DNA of 34,628 bases from Clostridiales bacterium. GTDB lineage: Bacteria; Bacillota; Clostridia; Christensenellales; HGM11417. The stretch covers positions 1 to 34,628 of the forward strand of contig JAAYQN010000058.1 in the NCBI GenBank assembly GCA_012519285.1. The letters are read 5' to 3'. Made by a program: the position numbers and the translations under genes. Positions 1 to 8,811 of the stretch are shown piece by piece. The notes beneath the pieces are model-generated. The model was not told the DNA's origin, did not search any database, and saw only the letters and a program-made list of their open reading frames with translations. Numbering within the stretch: the first letter of the stretch is position 1; every line of letters begins with the position of its first letter.

Positions 1-2
1 AC

Positions 3-593
3 GAGGCCATAGAGGTGTTCGAGCGGGGCGGGGCAGAGGTCATGGAAATAAGCCTTCCACATACCGAGGTGGCGCTCTCGGTGTACTACATCGTTAGCTG
101 CGCCGAGGCGGACTCTAACCTGGCGCGCTTCGACGGCGTAAAGTACGGCTTTAGGGCGGAAAATTACAGGGATTTGACCGACATGTATATAAAGACCCGC
201 TCGCAGGGTTTCGGCGAGGAAGTAAAGCGCAGGCTGATGCTTGGAAACTACATGTTAAGGTCTGACAATTACGAGAGGTACTACATTCAGGCACTCAAAG
301 TGAGGGCGCTGATAAAGGGCGACATCGACAGGGCATTTGAAAAGTGCGACGTCATTGTGGGGCCCACCTCGCCGTGTGCGCCCTTCAAGCTGGGGGAAAA
401 GACGGACGACCCCGTTTGCATGCATCAGATCGACATTTTCACGGTGTACGCAAACCTAACGGGCATCCCCGCCATTTGCATCCCCTGCGGACAAAACGCC
501 CTGGAGCTGCCCATCGGCCTTCAGATTATGGCGCCGAGGCTGGCCGAGGAGAAGATTTACAACGCCGCATATTTCTTCGAGGGGGCAAGGTAA
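3..593 (+). CDS. gatA: Asp/Glu-tRNA amidotransferase subunit A, C-terminal part (gene enters from the left edge)
   Basis: The reading frame is open from the first bases and stops at a TAA at 591-593, so the 5' end lies outside the window. About 196 residues remain of a family usually near 485. GatA is the amidase subunit of GatCAB, which releases ammonia from glutamine so that misacylated Glu-tRNA(Gln) or Asp-tRNA(Asn) can be amidated. The catalytic Ser-cisSer-Lys triad is N-terminal and not visible here. What is visible is the family's C-terminal half, including SNLARFDGVKYG, the VGPTSPCAPFKLG segment and the closing IPAICIPCG...LPIGLQIMAP motif. gatB starts one base after the stop, which supports the call. 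A gatC gene would be expected upstream. Confidence 0.95.
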   Translation, partial: EAIEVFERGGAEVMEISLPHTEVALSVYYIVSCAEADSNLARFDGVKYGFRAENYRDLTDMYIKTRSQGFGEEVKRRLMLGNYMLRSDNYERYYIQALKVRALIKGDIDRAFEKCDVIVGPTSPCAPFKLGEKTDDPVCMHQIDIFTVYANLTGIPAICIPCGQNALELPIGLQIMAPRLAEEKIYNAAYFFEGAR

Positions 594-594
594 T

Positions 595-2028
595 ATGGAA
601 TTTGAAACAGTAATAGGGCTTGAGGTGCATTGCGAGCTCAAGACGCAGTCGAAGATATTCTGCACGTGCAGGAACAAGTTCACAGCCGAGCCCAACAGGC
701 ATTGCTGCCCGGTCTGCAACGGCTATCCCGGCGTTTTGCCCGTCCTCAACAAAAGGGCCGTGGAATACACCATAATGGCAGGCCTCGCCTTAAACTGCGA
801 TATCGCCAAACTCTCGAGATTTGATAGAAAGCACTATTTTTACCCCGACCTTTCCAAATCTTACCAGACTTCGCAGCTCGACTACCCGCTGTGCAAGAGA
901 GGCAGGGTGGACATAACGGTTGACGGAAAAAGGAAGAGCGTGAGGATAAACAGGATTCACCTCGAGGAGGATGCGGGAAAGCTGGTTCACAGCGAATGGG
1001 GCAACGGCACGCTGGTGGACTACAACCGCGCCGCTGTTCCGCTGATCGAGATAGTGACCGAGCCCGACATAAACTCCGCCGACGAGGCCGTGGCTTTCCT
1101 CGAGAGCATAAAGACCATATTGAAATATACCGGCGTCTCAGACTGCAAGATGGAGGAAGGCTCGCTGCGCTGCGACGTCAACCTCTCAATAAGGCCCAAG
1201 GGCTCAACGGGCTTCGGCGTCAGGACGGAGATGAAAAACCTAAACTCCTTCAGGGCCGTCCACAGGTCGATTTTGTACGAGGGAAAAAGGCATGCGGAAG
1301 TGCTCAGGTCCGGCGGCGAGCTGGTGCAGGAGACGCGCCGCTGGGACGACGAGCAGGGCGTCTCGCTCTCCATGAGGACAAAGGAAGACGCCATAGACTA
1401 CAAGTATTTCCCCGACCCCGACTTAATGCCCCTCGTTTTAACAGACGAGTACATCGAGAGCCTGCGCGCGCACATTCCCGAGCTTCCCGAAAAGAGGAAG
1501 GAGCGCTACGTGAGCGAGTACGGTCTGCCCGAGTATGACGCCGACGTCCTCACTTCCGACAAGGCCGTTGCCGACTTTTTCGACAGCTGCGCCAAGGATT
1601 ACGATAACAGGAAGGCTCTCTCCAACTGGGTAATGAGCGACGTGCTCAGGAAGATAAAGGAGAGCGGCCTCGGCGAGGATGAGCCCATACCCGTGTCGCC
1701 GGCAAATTTCGTAAAGCTCTTAAAGCTCTACGACGGCAAGGTAATAAGCCAGAACGCAGCCCGAATGGTGCTCGACGAGATTTGGCAAAATGACCGCGAC
1801 CCCGCCGAGGTCGTCGAAAAGATGGGGCTTAAGCAGATCACCGACGAGGGCGAGCTTTTGAAAATGGTCAAAGAGATAATCCAAAGCAACCCCGGCCCTG
1901 TCGCCGACTACAAGGCAGGCAACAAAAAAGCGCTGGCGTTCTTCGTCGGCCAGATAATGAAGGCCACCAAGGGCAAGGCAAACCCGCAGAAAGTAAACGA
2001 GCTGCTCGTTAAAGAGCTTGAGAGCTGA
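595..2028 (+). CDS. gatB: Asp/Glu-tRNA amidotransferase subunit B
   Basis: The 477-residue product matches the usual GatB length. GatB binds the tRNA and activates the misacylated aminoacyl group before ammonia from GatA is added. The family start VIGLEVHCEL is present, followed by the zinc-site cysteines (FCTC and HCCPVC, residues about 21-41). The GYPGVLPVLN, RKHYFYPDLSKSYQ and RIHLEEDAGKL motifs follow in order. The C-terminal YqeY-like tail domain ends with GKANPQKVNELL. The ATG lies one base after the gatA stop, so the two are co-translated. It closes the gat operon; yicC follows after eight bases. Confidence 0.98.
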   Translation: MEFETVIGLEVHCELKTQSKIFCTCRNKFTAEPNRHCCPVCNGYPGVLPVLNKRAVEYTIMAGLALNCDIAKLSRFDRKHYFYPDLSKSYQTSQLDYPLCKRGRVDITVDGKRKSVRINRIHLEEDAGKLVHSEWGNGTLVDYNRAAVPLIEIVTEPDINSADEAVAFLESIKTILKYTGVSDCKMEEGSLRCDVNLSIRPKGSTGFGVRTEMKNLNSFRAVHRSILYEGKRHAEVLRSGGELVQETRRWDDEQGVSLSMRTKEDAIDYKYFPDPDLMPLVLTDEYIESLRAHIPELPEKRKERYVSEYGLPEYDADVLTSDKAVADFFDSCAKDYDNRKALSNWVMSDVLRKIKESGLGEDEPIPVSPANFVKLLKLYDGKVISQNAARMVLDEIWQNDRDPAEVVEKMGLKQITDEGELLKMVKEIIQSNPGPVADYKAGNKKALAFFVGQIMKATKGKANPQKVNELLVKELES

Positions 2029-2036
2029 GGTGTCCC

Positions 2037-2912
2037 ATGAAGAGCATGACGGGCTACGGCAAGGCGGACCTCAGCCTTGAGGGAATAGAGGTTACCGTCG
2101 AGATTAAGAGCGTAAACAACAGGTACCTCGACGTAAACTTTAAACTGCCGAGGGCGCTGCTCTCTTTGGAGGAGCCCCTCAGGAAAATTGTTTCTTCCCA
2201 TATTTCCAGGGGCAGGGTGGATGCGTTCGTCACCTGCATCGACAACAGGGAAGGCTCAAGGCAAATCGACGTCGACTTCAACCTCGCCAAGGGCTACGTT
2301 GACGCCGCCGAGGCGCTTTGTCAAAGGCTGGGGCTGCAAAACGACCTCACCGTGACGTCGCTGCTAAAAACCCCCGACGTTGTGCGCGCGGGGGAGGATG
2401 GCGAGGACCTCGGGCTGTTTGAGAGAGCGCTTAAATCCGCTATAACCTCAGCGGTAGAGAGCCTCGACGCCATGAGGAGCGCCGAAGGCGATGCCATAAA
2501 GAGGGACATAGAGGCAAGGCTTAAGCTCTTGAAAGAATATGCCGACCGCATTAAGGAGAGGGCGCCTCTCGTAGCCGCCGAGTACAGGGAAAAGCTCGCC
2601 GAGAGGATGAAGGAGGCGCTTGCCGGCATCGAGTACGATGAGGCGAGGCTGCTCGCCGAGGTCGCCTTTTTCGCCGACAGGAGCAACATAGACGAGGAGC
2701 TTACCAGGCTGTATTCCCATTATGGGCAGCTTAAAAATATATTGAGCTTAAACGAGCCTGTGGGCAGGAAGCTCGACTTTTTGGTGCAGGAGCTGAACCG
2801 CGAGGCAAACACCATTTGCTCAAAGAGCAACGATTCGGAAATAACGAGGCTGGCTTTGGAATTAAAATCGGGGATTGAGAAAATCAGGGAGCAGGTGCAA
2901 AACGTTGAGTAG
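2037..2912 (+). CDS. yicC: YicC-family endoribonuclease
   Basis: The 291-residue protein has the family start MKSMTGYGKA and the N-terminal YicC domain, with VEIKSVNNRYLDVNFKLPR at about residues 22-40. The C-terminal DUF1732 domain includes LDFLVQELNREANTICSKS near residue 250. The family is known from E. coli YicC and B. subtilis YloC as an RNase, but the physiological targets here are unknown. A GAGGTG ribosome-binding site precedes the ATG. In Bacillus the homologue yloC also precedes remA and gmk, so the neighbourhood agrees. The end overlaps the proposed remA start. Confidence 0.95.
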   Translation: MKSMTGYGKADLSLEGIEVTVEIKSVNNRYLDVNFKLPRALLSLEEPLRKIVSSHISRGRVDAFVTCIDNREGSRQIDVDFNLAKGYVDAAEALCQRLGLQNDLTVTSLLKTPDVVRAGEDGEDLGLFERALKSAITSAVESLDAMRSAEGDAIKRDIEARLKLLKEYADRIKERAPLVAAEYREKLAERMKEALAGIEYDEARLLAEVAFFADRSNIDEELTRLYSHYGQLKNILSLNEPVGRKLDFLVQELNREANTICSKSNDSEITRLALELKSGIEKIREQVQNVE

Positions 2913-3177
2913 CGACGACTTTATCAACATCGGCTTCAACAACATAGTCAACTCAAGGCGCGTCCTCGCAGTGATTGCCCCGGATTCCCTCCCCAGCAAG
3001 AGGCTGATACAGGAAGCGCGGGAGGCAAAAATGGTGATAGACACCACCTGCGGCAGGAAGACGAGGGCCGTTCTCATTCTCGACAGCGGGCACGTGGTGC
3101 TGTGCGGTCTGTCCGCCGACACCATCGGAGCGAGGCTCAACCAGAAGGATACCGGTGCCAAAGGCGAGGACATTTGA
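2905..3177 (+). CDS. remA: RemA-family DNA-binding regulator (DUF370), TTG start
   Basis: The protein is about 90 residues and aligns by eye with RemA, a small DNA-binding activator of matrix and osmoprotection genes in B. subtilis. Diagnostic segments are FINIGFNNIV, KRLIQEAREAKMVIDTTCGR, TRAVLILDSGHVVL and the ending ADTIGARL. The best start is TTG at 2905, seven residues before INIGF, with the purine-rich GGGAGCAGG about eight bases upstream. It overlaps the last codons of yicC. An upstream in-frame TTG at 2875 would add ten residues that RemA proteins lack. Position between yicC and gmk is conserved in Firmicutes. Confidence 0.9.
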   Translation: MSSDDFINIGFNNIVNSRRVLAVIAPDSLPSKRLIQEAREAKMVIDTTCGRKTRAVLILDSGHVVLCGLSADTIGARLNQKDTGAKGEDI

Positions 3178-3179
3178 AA

Positions 3180-3755
3180 ATGGGAAAAAAGAGAGGGCGA
3201 CTCATAATAATCTCCGGCCCCTCGGGAGTTGGGAAGGGCACCGTCGTCAGCATTTTGATGAAAAAATGCGACAATCTCATAAAATCGGTGTCCATAACCA
3301 CGAGGAAGCCGCGAGCGGGCGAGGTTGACGGGGTAAACTATTTTTTCAGGAGCGTGGACGAATACCTTGCCATAAAGGAGAAGGACGGCTTTCTGGAAAC
3401 CTTTCAGATTTACGGCAATTACTACGGCACGCCCGCAGAGTTCGTAAACAGGAAATTGAGCGAGGGCAAGAACGTGCTGCTCGAGATAGACGTGCAGGGC
3501 GCGCTGGAGGTAAAGAGGAAGATGCCCGAGGCGTTGCTCATTTTCATCGCGCCCCCAAGCCTCGAGGAGCTTAAGGATAGGCTGAAGGGGCGAAACACCG
3601 AGGACAAGGAGTCCTTTAAAAAGAGGCTCAGCGCCGCCGAGGCGGAGATTAAGAGAGGAAGCAGCTACGACTTTTGCGTGATAAACGACGACGCCGAACG
3701 CGCCGCGGAGGAGATACGTGAAATTATTGAGAGGATAACGTTAAAGCAACCGTAA
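3180..3755 (+). CDS. gmk: Guanylate kinase
   Basis: It phosphorylates GMP to GDP with ATP. The 191-residue protein has the P-loop GPSGVGKGT near residue 11, the GMP-binding SITTRKPRAGEVDGVNYFF segment, the GNYYGTP motif and the VLLEIDVQGAL Walker B region. The ATG at 3180 follows the remA stop by two bases and starts directly at the conserved beta strand. A longer in-frame ORF from 3102 lies inside remA and is not supported. rpoZ follows, as in Bacillus. Confidence 0.97.
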   Translation: MGKKRGRLIIISGPSGVGKGTVVSILMKKCDNLIKSVSITTRKPRAGEVDGVNYFFRSVDEYLAIKEKDGFLETFQIYGNYYGTPAEFVNRKLSEGKNVLLEIDVQGALEVKRKMPEALLIFIAPPSLEELKDRLKGRNTEDKESFKKRLSAAEAEIKRGSSYDFCVINDDAERAAEEIREIIERITLKQP

Positions 3756-3795
3756 AGAGGTTTTTTACATAATACATATAAAAGAGGTGAAGGCC

Positions 3796-3993
3796 ATGAT
3801 TCAGGAACCACCGGTAGACAAACTCATTCAGGTAGCGGACAACAAGTACGCCCTCGCTTGCGGATTGGCAAAGAGGGCGAGGTCCATCATCGAGCAGCCC
3901 CACACCGCGACGGAGATCAGCGAAAGGTATAAGCCCATTTCCGCCGCGGCGCACGAGCTTTACAGGGGCAAGATAAAGCTCGTGAAAGAATAG
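3796..3993 (+). CDS. rpoZ: RNA polymerase omega subunit
   Basis: The 65-residue protein carries the omega signature: NKYALACGLAKRARSI followed by a PHTATEISERYKPISAAAHELYRGKI block (RpoZ/Rpb6 fold). Omega assists assembly of the beta-prime subunit. I place the start at ATG 3796, because AAAGAGGTG (3781-3789) sits at the right distance as a ribosome-binding site. The GTG at 3787 lies inside that site. Location between gmk and coaBC matches Bacillus. Confidence 0.93.
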   Translation: MIQEPPVDKLIQVADNKYALACGLAKRARSIIEQPHTATEISERYKPISAAAHELYRGKIKLVKE

Positions 3994-4028
3994 CTTTTCA
4001 GCGACAAAAGAATAAGGACGAGCGGGAG

Positions 4029-5210
4029 ATGGATTTAAGAGGAAAGAACATTGTTGTAGGAGTAACGGGCGGCATTGCGTGCTACAAGGCTTGCGAGCTT
4101 GTTTCCGCCCTCGCCAAGTCGGGCGCAAACGTCGATGTGATAATGACCAAAAACGCCGAGCGCTTTGTCTCGAGGCTCACCTTTGAGACGCTGACGGGCA
4201 ACAGGGCGGTTTGCGACATGTTCGACCGCGATTTCGTCTACGAGGTCGAACATGTCTCGCTCGCCCAAAAGGCCCACCTCTTTGTCATCGCTCCCGCCAC
4301 CGCAAACATCATCGCCAAGATAAACAGGGGAATCGCCGACGATATGCTCTCCACCACCGTCATGGCGACGAGGAGTCCCATCATAATTTGCCCCGCCATG
4401 AACGACGGCATGTATTCCAATGTCAACTTTCAGGAAAACCTTTGCGGCCTTCGCAAAAAAGGCTATATCATAGTTGACGCCGTGGAGGGAAGGCTGGCGT
4501 GCGACACGGTGGGAAAGGGCAGGCTCGCCAACATCCCCGACATTTTAAAGGAGATTGAGAGGCAGCTTTTTAAGAAAAACGACTATGCGAGTAAGACCGT
4601 GATGGTCACAGCGGGCCCCACCGTAGAGGAGATCGACGGCGTGCGCTTTATTTCAAACCACAGCAGCGGCAAGATGGGCTGCGAGATAGCGCGCGCGGCA
4701 AAGGAGAGGGGAGCAAACGTCATCCTCATCGCGGGAAAGATTACCGCCCCCGCCCCCGCTGTGGAGAGGATAGACGTGCTCACCACCCGTCAGATGAGGG
4801 ACGCCGTAATGGAAAACCTTCAAAGGGCGGACATCATCATAAAGGCGGCGGCCCCTTCGGACTACAGGGTGGTCAACAGGTCAAAAAACAAGATAAAGAC
4901 GGACAGTCTGACGCTCGTCCTCGAGAAAAACCCCGACATAGCGTTGGAGGTTGGCGAGCTCAAGGGAGATAAGAAACTGGTCATCTTCTGCGCCGAGACC
5001 GAGAACCTCATAGAAAACGCCCTGGAGAAGATTAGAAACAAGCACGCCGATATGATAGTGGCAAACGACGTTACCAAGGAAGGCGCGGGCTTTGAGACTG
5101 ACACCAACATCGTCACCATAATCGACAGCAAGGGAAGTATTGAGGACCTTCCCAAGATGTCCAAATGCGAAGTGGCAAATATAATTCTGGATAAGCTGCT
5201 TCAGCTATGA
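4029..5210 (+). CDS. coaBC: Bifunctional phosphopantothenoylcysteine decarboxylase / phosphopantothenate-cysteine ligase
   Basis: It makes 4'-phosphopantetheine for coenzyme A in two steps: CTP-dependent coupling of phosphopantothenate to cysteine, then flavin-dependent decarboxylation. The N-terminal CoaC domain (about residues 1-180) has VTGGIACYKACELV, the flavoprotein histidine in YEVEHVSLA, the ICPAMNDGMY motif and the LACDTVGKGRL cysteine loop. The C-terminal CoaB domain begins near VMVTAGPTVEEIDGVRFISN, continues through SSGKMG, and has the NKIKTD lysine region. Length (393) is typical. Its stop overlaps the priA start by four bases (ATGA), showing translational coupling. Confidence 0.97.
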   Translation: MDLRGKNIVVGVTGGIACYKACELVSALAKSGANVDVIMTKNAERFVSRLTFETLTGNRAVCDMFDRDFVYEVEHVSLAQKAHLFVIAPATANIIAKINRGIADDMLSTTVMATRSPIIICPAMNDGMYSNVNFQENLCGLRKKGYIIVDAVEGRLACDTVGKGRLANIPDILKEIERQLFKKNDYASKTVMVTAGPTVEEIDGVRFISNHSSGKMGCEIARAAKERGANVILIAGKITAPAPAVERIDVLTTRQMRDAVMENLQRADIIIKAAAPSDYRVVNRSKNKIKTDSLTLVLEKNPDIALEVGELKGDKKLVIFCAETENLIENALEKIRNKHADMIVANDVTKEGAGFETDTNIVTIIDSKGSIEDLPKMSKCEVANIILDKLLQL

Positions 5211-7408
5211 TTGCGAGCGTCATCGTCGACGTGCTCTCGAGCAACGTCGACAGGGTTTTCGATTACAAGGTCCCTCAGGGAATGGACGCCAAGAGGGGGC
5301 AAAGGGTGCTGGTGCCCTTCGCCCACCGAAAGGTTGAGGGATATATCATAGATATTAAGGAGCGCAGCGCTTTAGGCGAGGAAAAGCTGAAGGAGATAAT
5401 TCGGGTCCTCGACGACATCCCCGCCATCACCGGGGAGATGCTTCAGCTCATGTACTTTATGCAGGGGAAGTACCACTGCCTGCTCGCCGAGGCGCTGAGG
5501 CTTTTCATCCCCGCCGAGCTGCGGGGCGGCAGGGTGGGCCAAAAGAGCCTGCCCGTGGCATATATAAATCCCGATATTTCTGCGGAAGAGATACTTGAAA
5601 AGCTGGACAAGAGGGCGATAAAGCAGGCAGAGGCAGTGAGCTTTCTTGCACAAAACGTCAGATGCCCCGTCGCCGACCTGAACAAGCTGTTCGGCTCCGC
5701 CCCGGTAAAGAGGCTTATCCAAAGCGGCTTTATCCTCACGGAAAAGGTTAAAGTGGAAAGGACCCCTTACCGCGAAATATCTGAGGAAAAGCCGCAGCCG
5801 CTTTCCCTGACGGAGAGGCAGCGGGCAGCCCTCGATTTTATCGAGAAAAACAGCCCGGGAAAGTTCCTGCTCTTCGGCGTAACAGGCAGCGGAAAGACCG
5901 AGGTTTACCTTCGCTGCATAGAAAGCTGCTTAAGGCAGGGAAAGACCGCAATCTTAATGGTTCCAGAAATCGCTCTTACCCCGCAGATTATGCGCATTTT
6001 TCGCTCCAGGTTTGGCGAAAGCGTGGCTCTGCTGCACAGCGGGCTGTCCGCCGGCGAGAGGTTTGACGAGTGGAACAAGCTGAGGCGGGGGGAAGCAAGG
6101 ATTGCCGTAGGCGCGCGCAGCGCAGTCTTCGCGCCGCTTGAGAACGTGGGCGCGATAATAATCGATGAGCAGCACGAGCAGAGTTACATAAGCGAGAGCA
6201 GCCCGCGCTATGATACCAAGGACATAGCTGAATTTCGGTGCTGCTACAACAAATGCTCGCTCATCATGGGCAGCGCCACCCCGCTGATAGAGAGCAATTA
6301 CTACGCCAAGACGGGAAGGTACAAGCTCGTGGAGATGGGCGAGAGGATAAACGGCAGGATGCCAGCAATAACCCTCGTCGACATGCGCAGGGAGGTGCTC
6401 GCGGGCAACGATACCATTTTCTCCACCGTTTTAAAGGATAAGATAGAGCAGACACTCAGAGAAGGCAACCAGGCAATGCTTTTTATCAACAGGAGGGGCT
6501 ATTCGCCCATAATAATCTGTTCCTCCTGCGGGTACATAGCAAAATGCTCAAGCTGCGACGTAACGCTCACCTACCACAAGGCAGAAGACATGCTCAAGTG
6601 CCACTATTGCAACGCAAGGTACTACGCGATCGAAAAGTGCCCTTCCTGCGGCAGCGACAAGGTCAGAAAGAGCGGCACGGGCACGCAAAAGGTGTGCGAC
6701 CTGCTTAAAGAGCTCTTCCCCTCGGCGAGGGTACTGAGAATGGACAACGACACCACGCAGAGCAGGGAGGCGCACCTCAAGATAGTAGAGATGTTCAACA
6801 GGGGCGAGGTGGATATCCTGGTGGGCACGCAGATGATAGCCAAGGGGCACGACTTTCCCAACGTGACGCTGGTGGGCGTGCTCGATGCTGACTTGAGCCT
6901 CTATTTTGCCGACTACAAGGCCATAGAGCGCACCTTCTCTTTGATTACGCAGGTCGCCGGCAGGGCGGGCAGGGCGGACAAGGAAGGCGAGGTCATCGTC
7001 CAGACGCACACGCCCCACCATTACGTGTACAGGCTAATTGTTGACTACGATTACAAGGGATTTTACAAGCGGGAGATATCGCTGCGGGAGACCGCCAAAT
7101 ACCCGCCCTTTTGCAGGATTTTACGGATAATGGCTATTTCCGAGAGCGAGGAGGACGCAAAGGCCGTCATAAAGAATATATATGATAAGGTAAAGGAACT
7201 GAAAAAGCTCTTTGAGAGCGATTTCATCTACTTAAGCGCCATGAAGTCGCCCGTTTCCAGGATAAAGAACAAATACCGCTACCAGATACTCGCAAGGGTA
7301 AAGGACGACGAGGGAAAGGTCACCGACGGCATTTACGACATAGTGGACGGGTGCAGGAAAAAGAACGTTACCTCCTACCTAGAGGTCAACCCCTCATCCA
7401 TGTATTGA
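5207..7408 (+). CDS. priA: Primosomal protein N' (replication restart helicase PriA)
   Basis: PriA is a 3'-to-5' superfamily 2 helicase that reloads the replisome at stalled forks. The 733-residue product begins with the 3'-end-binding domain (VDRVFDYKVP). It has Walker A GVTGSGKTEVYL, Walker B IIIDEQHEQSY, motif III GSATP, and eight paired zinc cysteines in the CSSCG...KCSSC...KCHYC...KCPSC block. Motifs V-VI follow in ILVGTQMIAKGHDFPNVTL and ITQVAGRAGR. The Walker B box reads DEQH, whereas DEEH is commoner in PriA; DEQH is used in RecG, so activity is probably retained. Confidence 0.97.
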   Translation: MIASVIVDVLSSNVDRVFDYKVPQGMDAKRGQRVLVPFAHRKVEGYIIDIKERSALGEEKLKEIIRVLDDIPAITGEMLQLMYFMQGKYHCLLAEALRLFIPAELRGGRVGQKSLPVAYINPDISAEEILEKLDKRAIKQAEAVSFLAQNVRCPVADLNKLFGSAPVKRLIQSGFILTEKVKVERTPYREISEEKPQPLSLTERQRAALDFIEKNSPGKFLLFGVTGSGKTEVYLRCIESCLRQGKTAILMVPEIALTPQIMRIFRSRFGESVALLHSGLSAGERFDEWNKLRRGEARIAVGARSAVFAPLENVGAIIIDEQHEQSYISESSPRYDTKDIAEFRCCYNKCSLIMGSATPLIESNYYAKTGRYKLVEMGERINGRMPAITLVDMRREVLAGNDTIFSTVLKDKIEQTLREGNQAMLFINRRGYSPIIICSSCGYIAKCSSCDVTLTYHKAEDMLKCHYCNARYYAIEKCPSCGSDKVRKSGTGTQKVCDLLKELFPSARVLRMDNDTTQSREAHLKIVEMFNRGEVDILVGTQMIAKGHDFPNVTLVGVLDADLSLYFADYKAIERTFSLITQVAGRAGRADKEGEVIVQTHTPHHYVYRLIVDYDYKGFYKREISLRETAKYPPFCRILRIMAISESEEDAKAVIKNIYDKVKELKKLFESDFIYLSAMKSPVSRIKNKYRYQILARVKDDEGKVTDGIYDIVDGCRKKNVTSYLEVNPSSMY

Positions 7409-7420
7409 GGAGAAAAAGAT

Positions 7421-7876
7421 ATGGCTATAAGGAAGATAATCACCACAGCAGAGGAGAAGCTGCTCAGGAGAAAGGCCAAGACGGTCTCGCTCTTTGACAA
7501 GGGCTTAAAAATTCTCGCTTCGGACATGATAGACACCATGAACAGGGAAAACGGCGTGGGCCTTGCCGCCCCCCAGGTAGGTATCTTAAAGAGGCTTATA
7601 GTATGCGTGCAGGGCGACAAGACCATGGCGATAGTAAACCCCGTCATCGTGGAGCAGTCAGGCCATGCCACCGACATCGAGGGCTGCCTGAGCATTCCTG
7701 GAAAGAGAGGAACCGTCACAAGGCCGGCTTTCGTAGGGGTGTTGGGCCAGGACCTTGACGGGAAAAGGATAGAGATAAATGCCAAGGATTTCGACGCCCG
7801 GGTACTCTGCCACGAGATCGACCACCTCGACGGCATACTTTACATCGACAGGGCGGAGAATATCGAGGATATCTGA
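7421..7876 (+). CDS. def: Peptide deformylase
   Basis: It removes the formyl group from the N-terminal formyl-methionine of new proteins. All three deformylase motifs are present in the 151-residue product: GVGLAAPQVG, EGCLSIPG with the metal-binding Cys, and CHEIDHLDG with the two His ligands and catalytic Glu. The ribosome-binding site GAGGAGAAA precedes the ATG. fmt, which adds the formyl group, overlaps its stop by one base, so the two ends of the formyl cycle are co-translated. Confidence 0.97.
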   Translation: MAIRKIITTAEEKLLRRKAKTVSLFDKGLKILASDMIDTMNRENGVGLAAPQVGILKRLIVCVQGDKTMAIVNPVIVEQSGHATDIEGCLSIPGKRGTVTRPAFVGVLGQDLDGKRIEINAKDFDARVLCHEIDHLDGILYIDRAENIEDI

Positions 7877-8811
7877 TGAGGATAATATACCTTGGGACAC
7901 CTGAGTTTGCCATACCTCCCTTAAAGGCGCTGCTTAACGCAGGCGAGAATGTCGTCGCCGCAGTGAGCCAGCCCGACAGAGAGAAAAACCGTAAGGGGCA
8001 GCTTTTGCCTACGCCGGTAAAGGAGCTCGCCTTGCGGCGAGGCGTCAGGGTATACCAGTTTGAGAGGATAAAGAGAGAGGGCCACGTGCTGAAGGAGCTT
8101 CAGCCTGACCTTTTTATAACCTGCGCTTACGGGCAGATACTCTCCCAGGAAATTCTCGACATACCTAAGTTTAGCACCTTCAATATACACGCCTCGCTGC
8201 TTCCCAGATACAGGGGACCCTCTCCCATCCAGTGGGCGCTGATTGAGGGCGAAAGGGAGACAGGCATAACCATAATGCGCACCGAAATCGGCGTCGATAC
8301 CGGCGACATAATCCTTCAAAGGCGGCTTGAAATACGCGACGAAGACGACGCGGGGACGCTTTCGGAAAAGCTGTCATATCTTGGTGCCGAATGCATCCTC
8401 GAAGCGGTCAGGCTGCTCAAAGAGGGGACGATAACCTACACCCCGCAGGACCATTCACGGGCCACCCATTGCCCTATGATAAAAAAGGAAGACGGCCTTT
8501 TAGACTTCTCCATGGAAGCGAGGAAGCTCTTCAACAGGATAAGGGGGCTCAACCCCAATCCGGGTTGTTACGCCTTTTTCGAGGGCAATATAATAAAGGT
8601 TCATGCCGCCGAGATAGTGGAAGAAGAGCAGCCCCACGACGACTCCGGCAGGGTGGCCGTATCCGACCCAAAGAGGGGGCTGCACGTTTTGTGCGGCGGA
8701 GGCACCCTGAGGCTTAAGATGCTGCAGTTTCCCGGAGGCAAAAAGCTCGCCGACACAGAGTTTTTGAAGGGGAGGAAAATCCCCGTCGGCAGCCTCTTGA
8801 AGGGCAGTTAA
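7876..8811 (+). CDS. fmt: Methionyl-tRNA formyltransferase
   Basis: It formylates initiator Met-tRNA using 10-formyl-tetrahydrofolate. The 311-residue protein starts with the family motif YLGTPEFAIPPLKAL. It carries the catalytic Asn-His region FNIHASLLPRYRGPSPIQWA followed by GITIMRTEIGVDTGDII (about residues 105-150). The C-terminal tRNA-binding domain contains IRGLNPNPGCYAFF. In Bacillus rsmB follows fmt; here rlmN begins immediately after the stop codon. Confidence 0.97.
   Translation: MRIIYLGTPEFAIPPLKALLNAGENVVAAVSQPDREKNRKGQLLPTPVKELALRRGVRVYQFERIKREGHVLKELQPDLFITCAYGQILSQEILDIPKFSTFNIHASLLPRYRGPSPIQWALIEGERETGITIMRTEIGVDTGDIILQRRLEIRDEDDAGTLSEKLSYLGAECILEAVRLLKEGTITYTPQDHSRATHCPMIKKEDGLLDFSMEARKLFNRIRGLNPNPGCYAFFEGNIIKVHAAEIVEEEQPHDDSGRVAVSDPKRGLHVLCGGGTLRLKMLQFPGGKKLADTEFLKGRKIPVGSLLKGS

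Noticed and set aside
6150-6175. DEQH in place of DEEH in PriA as a sign of inactivation
   Set aside because: DEQH is a functional Walker B form in the related helicase RecG, and all other PriA motifs are intact.
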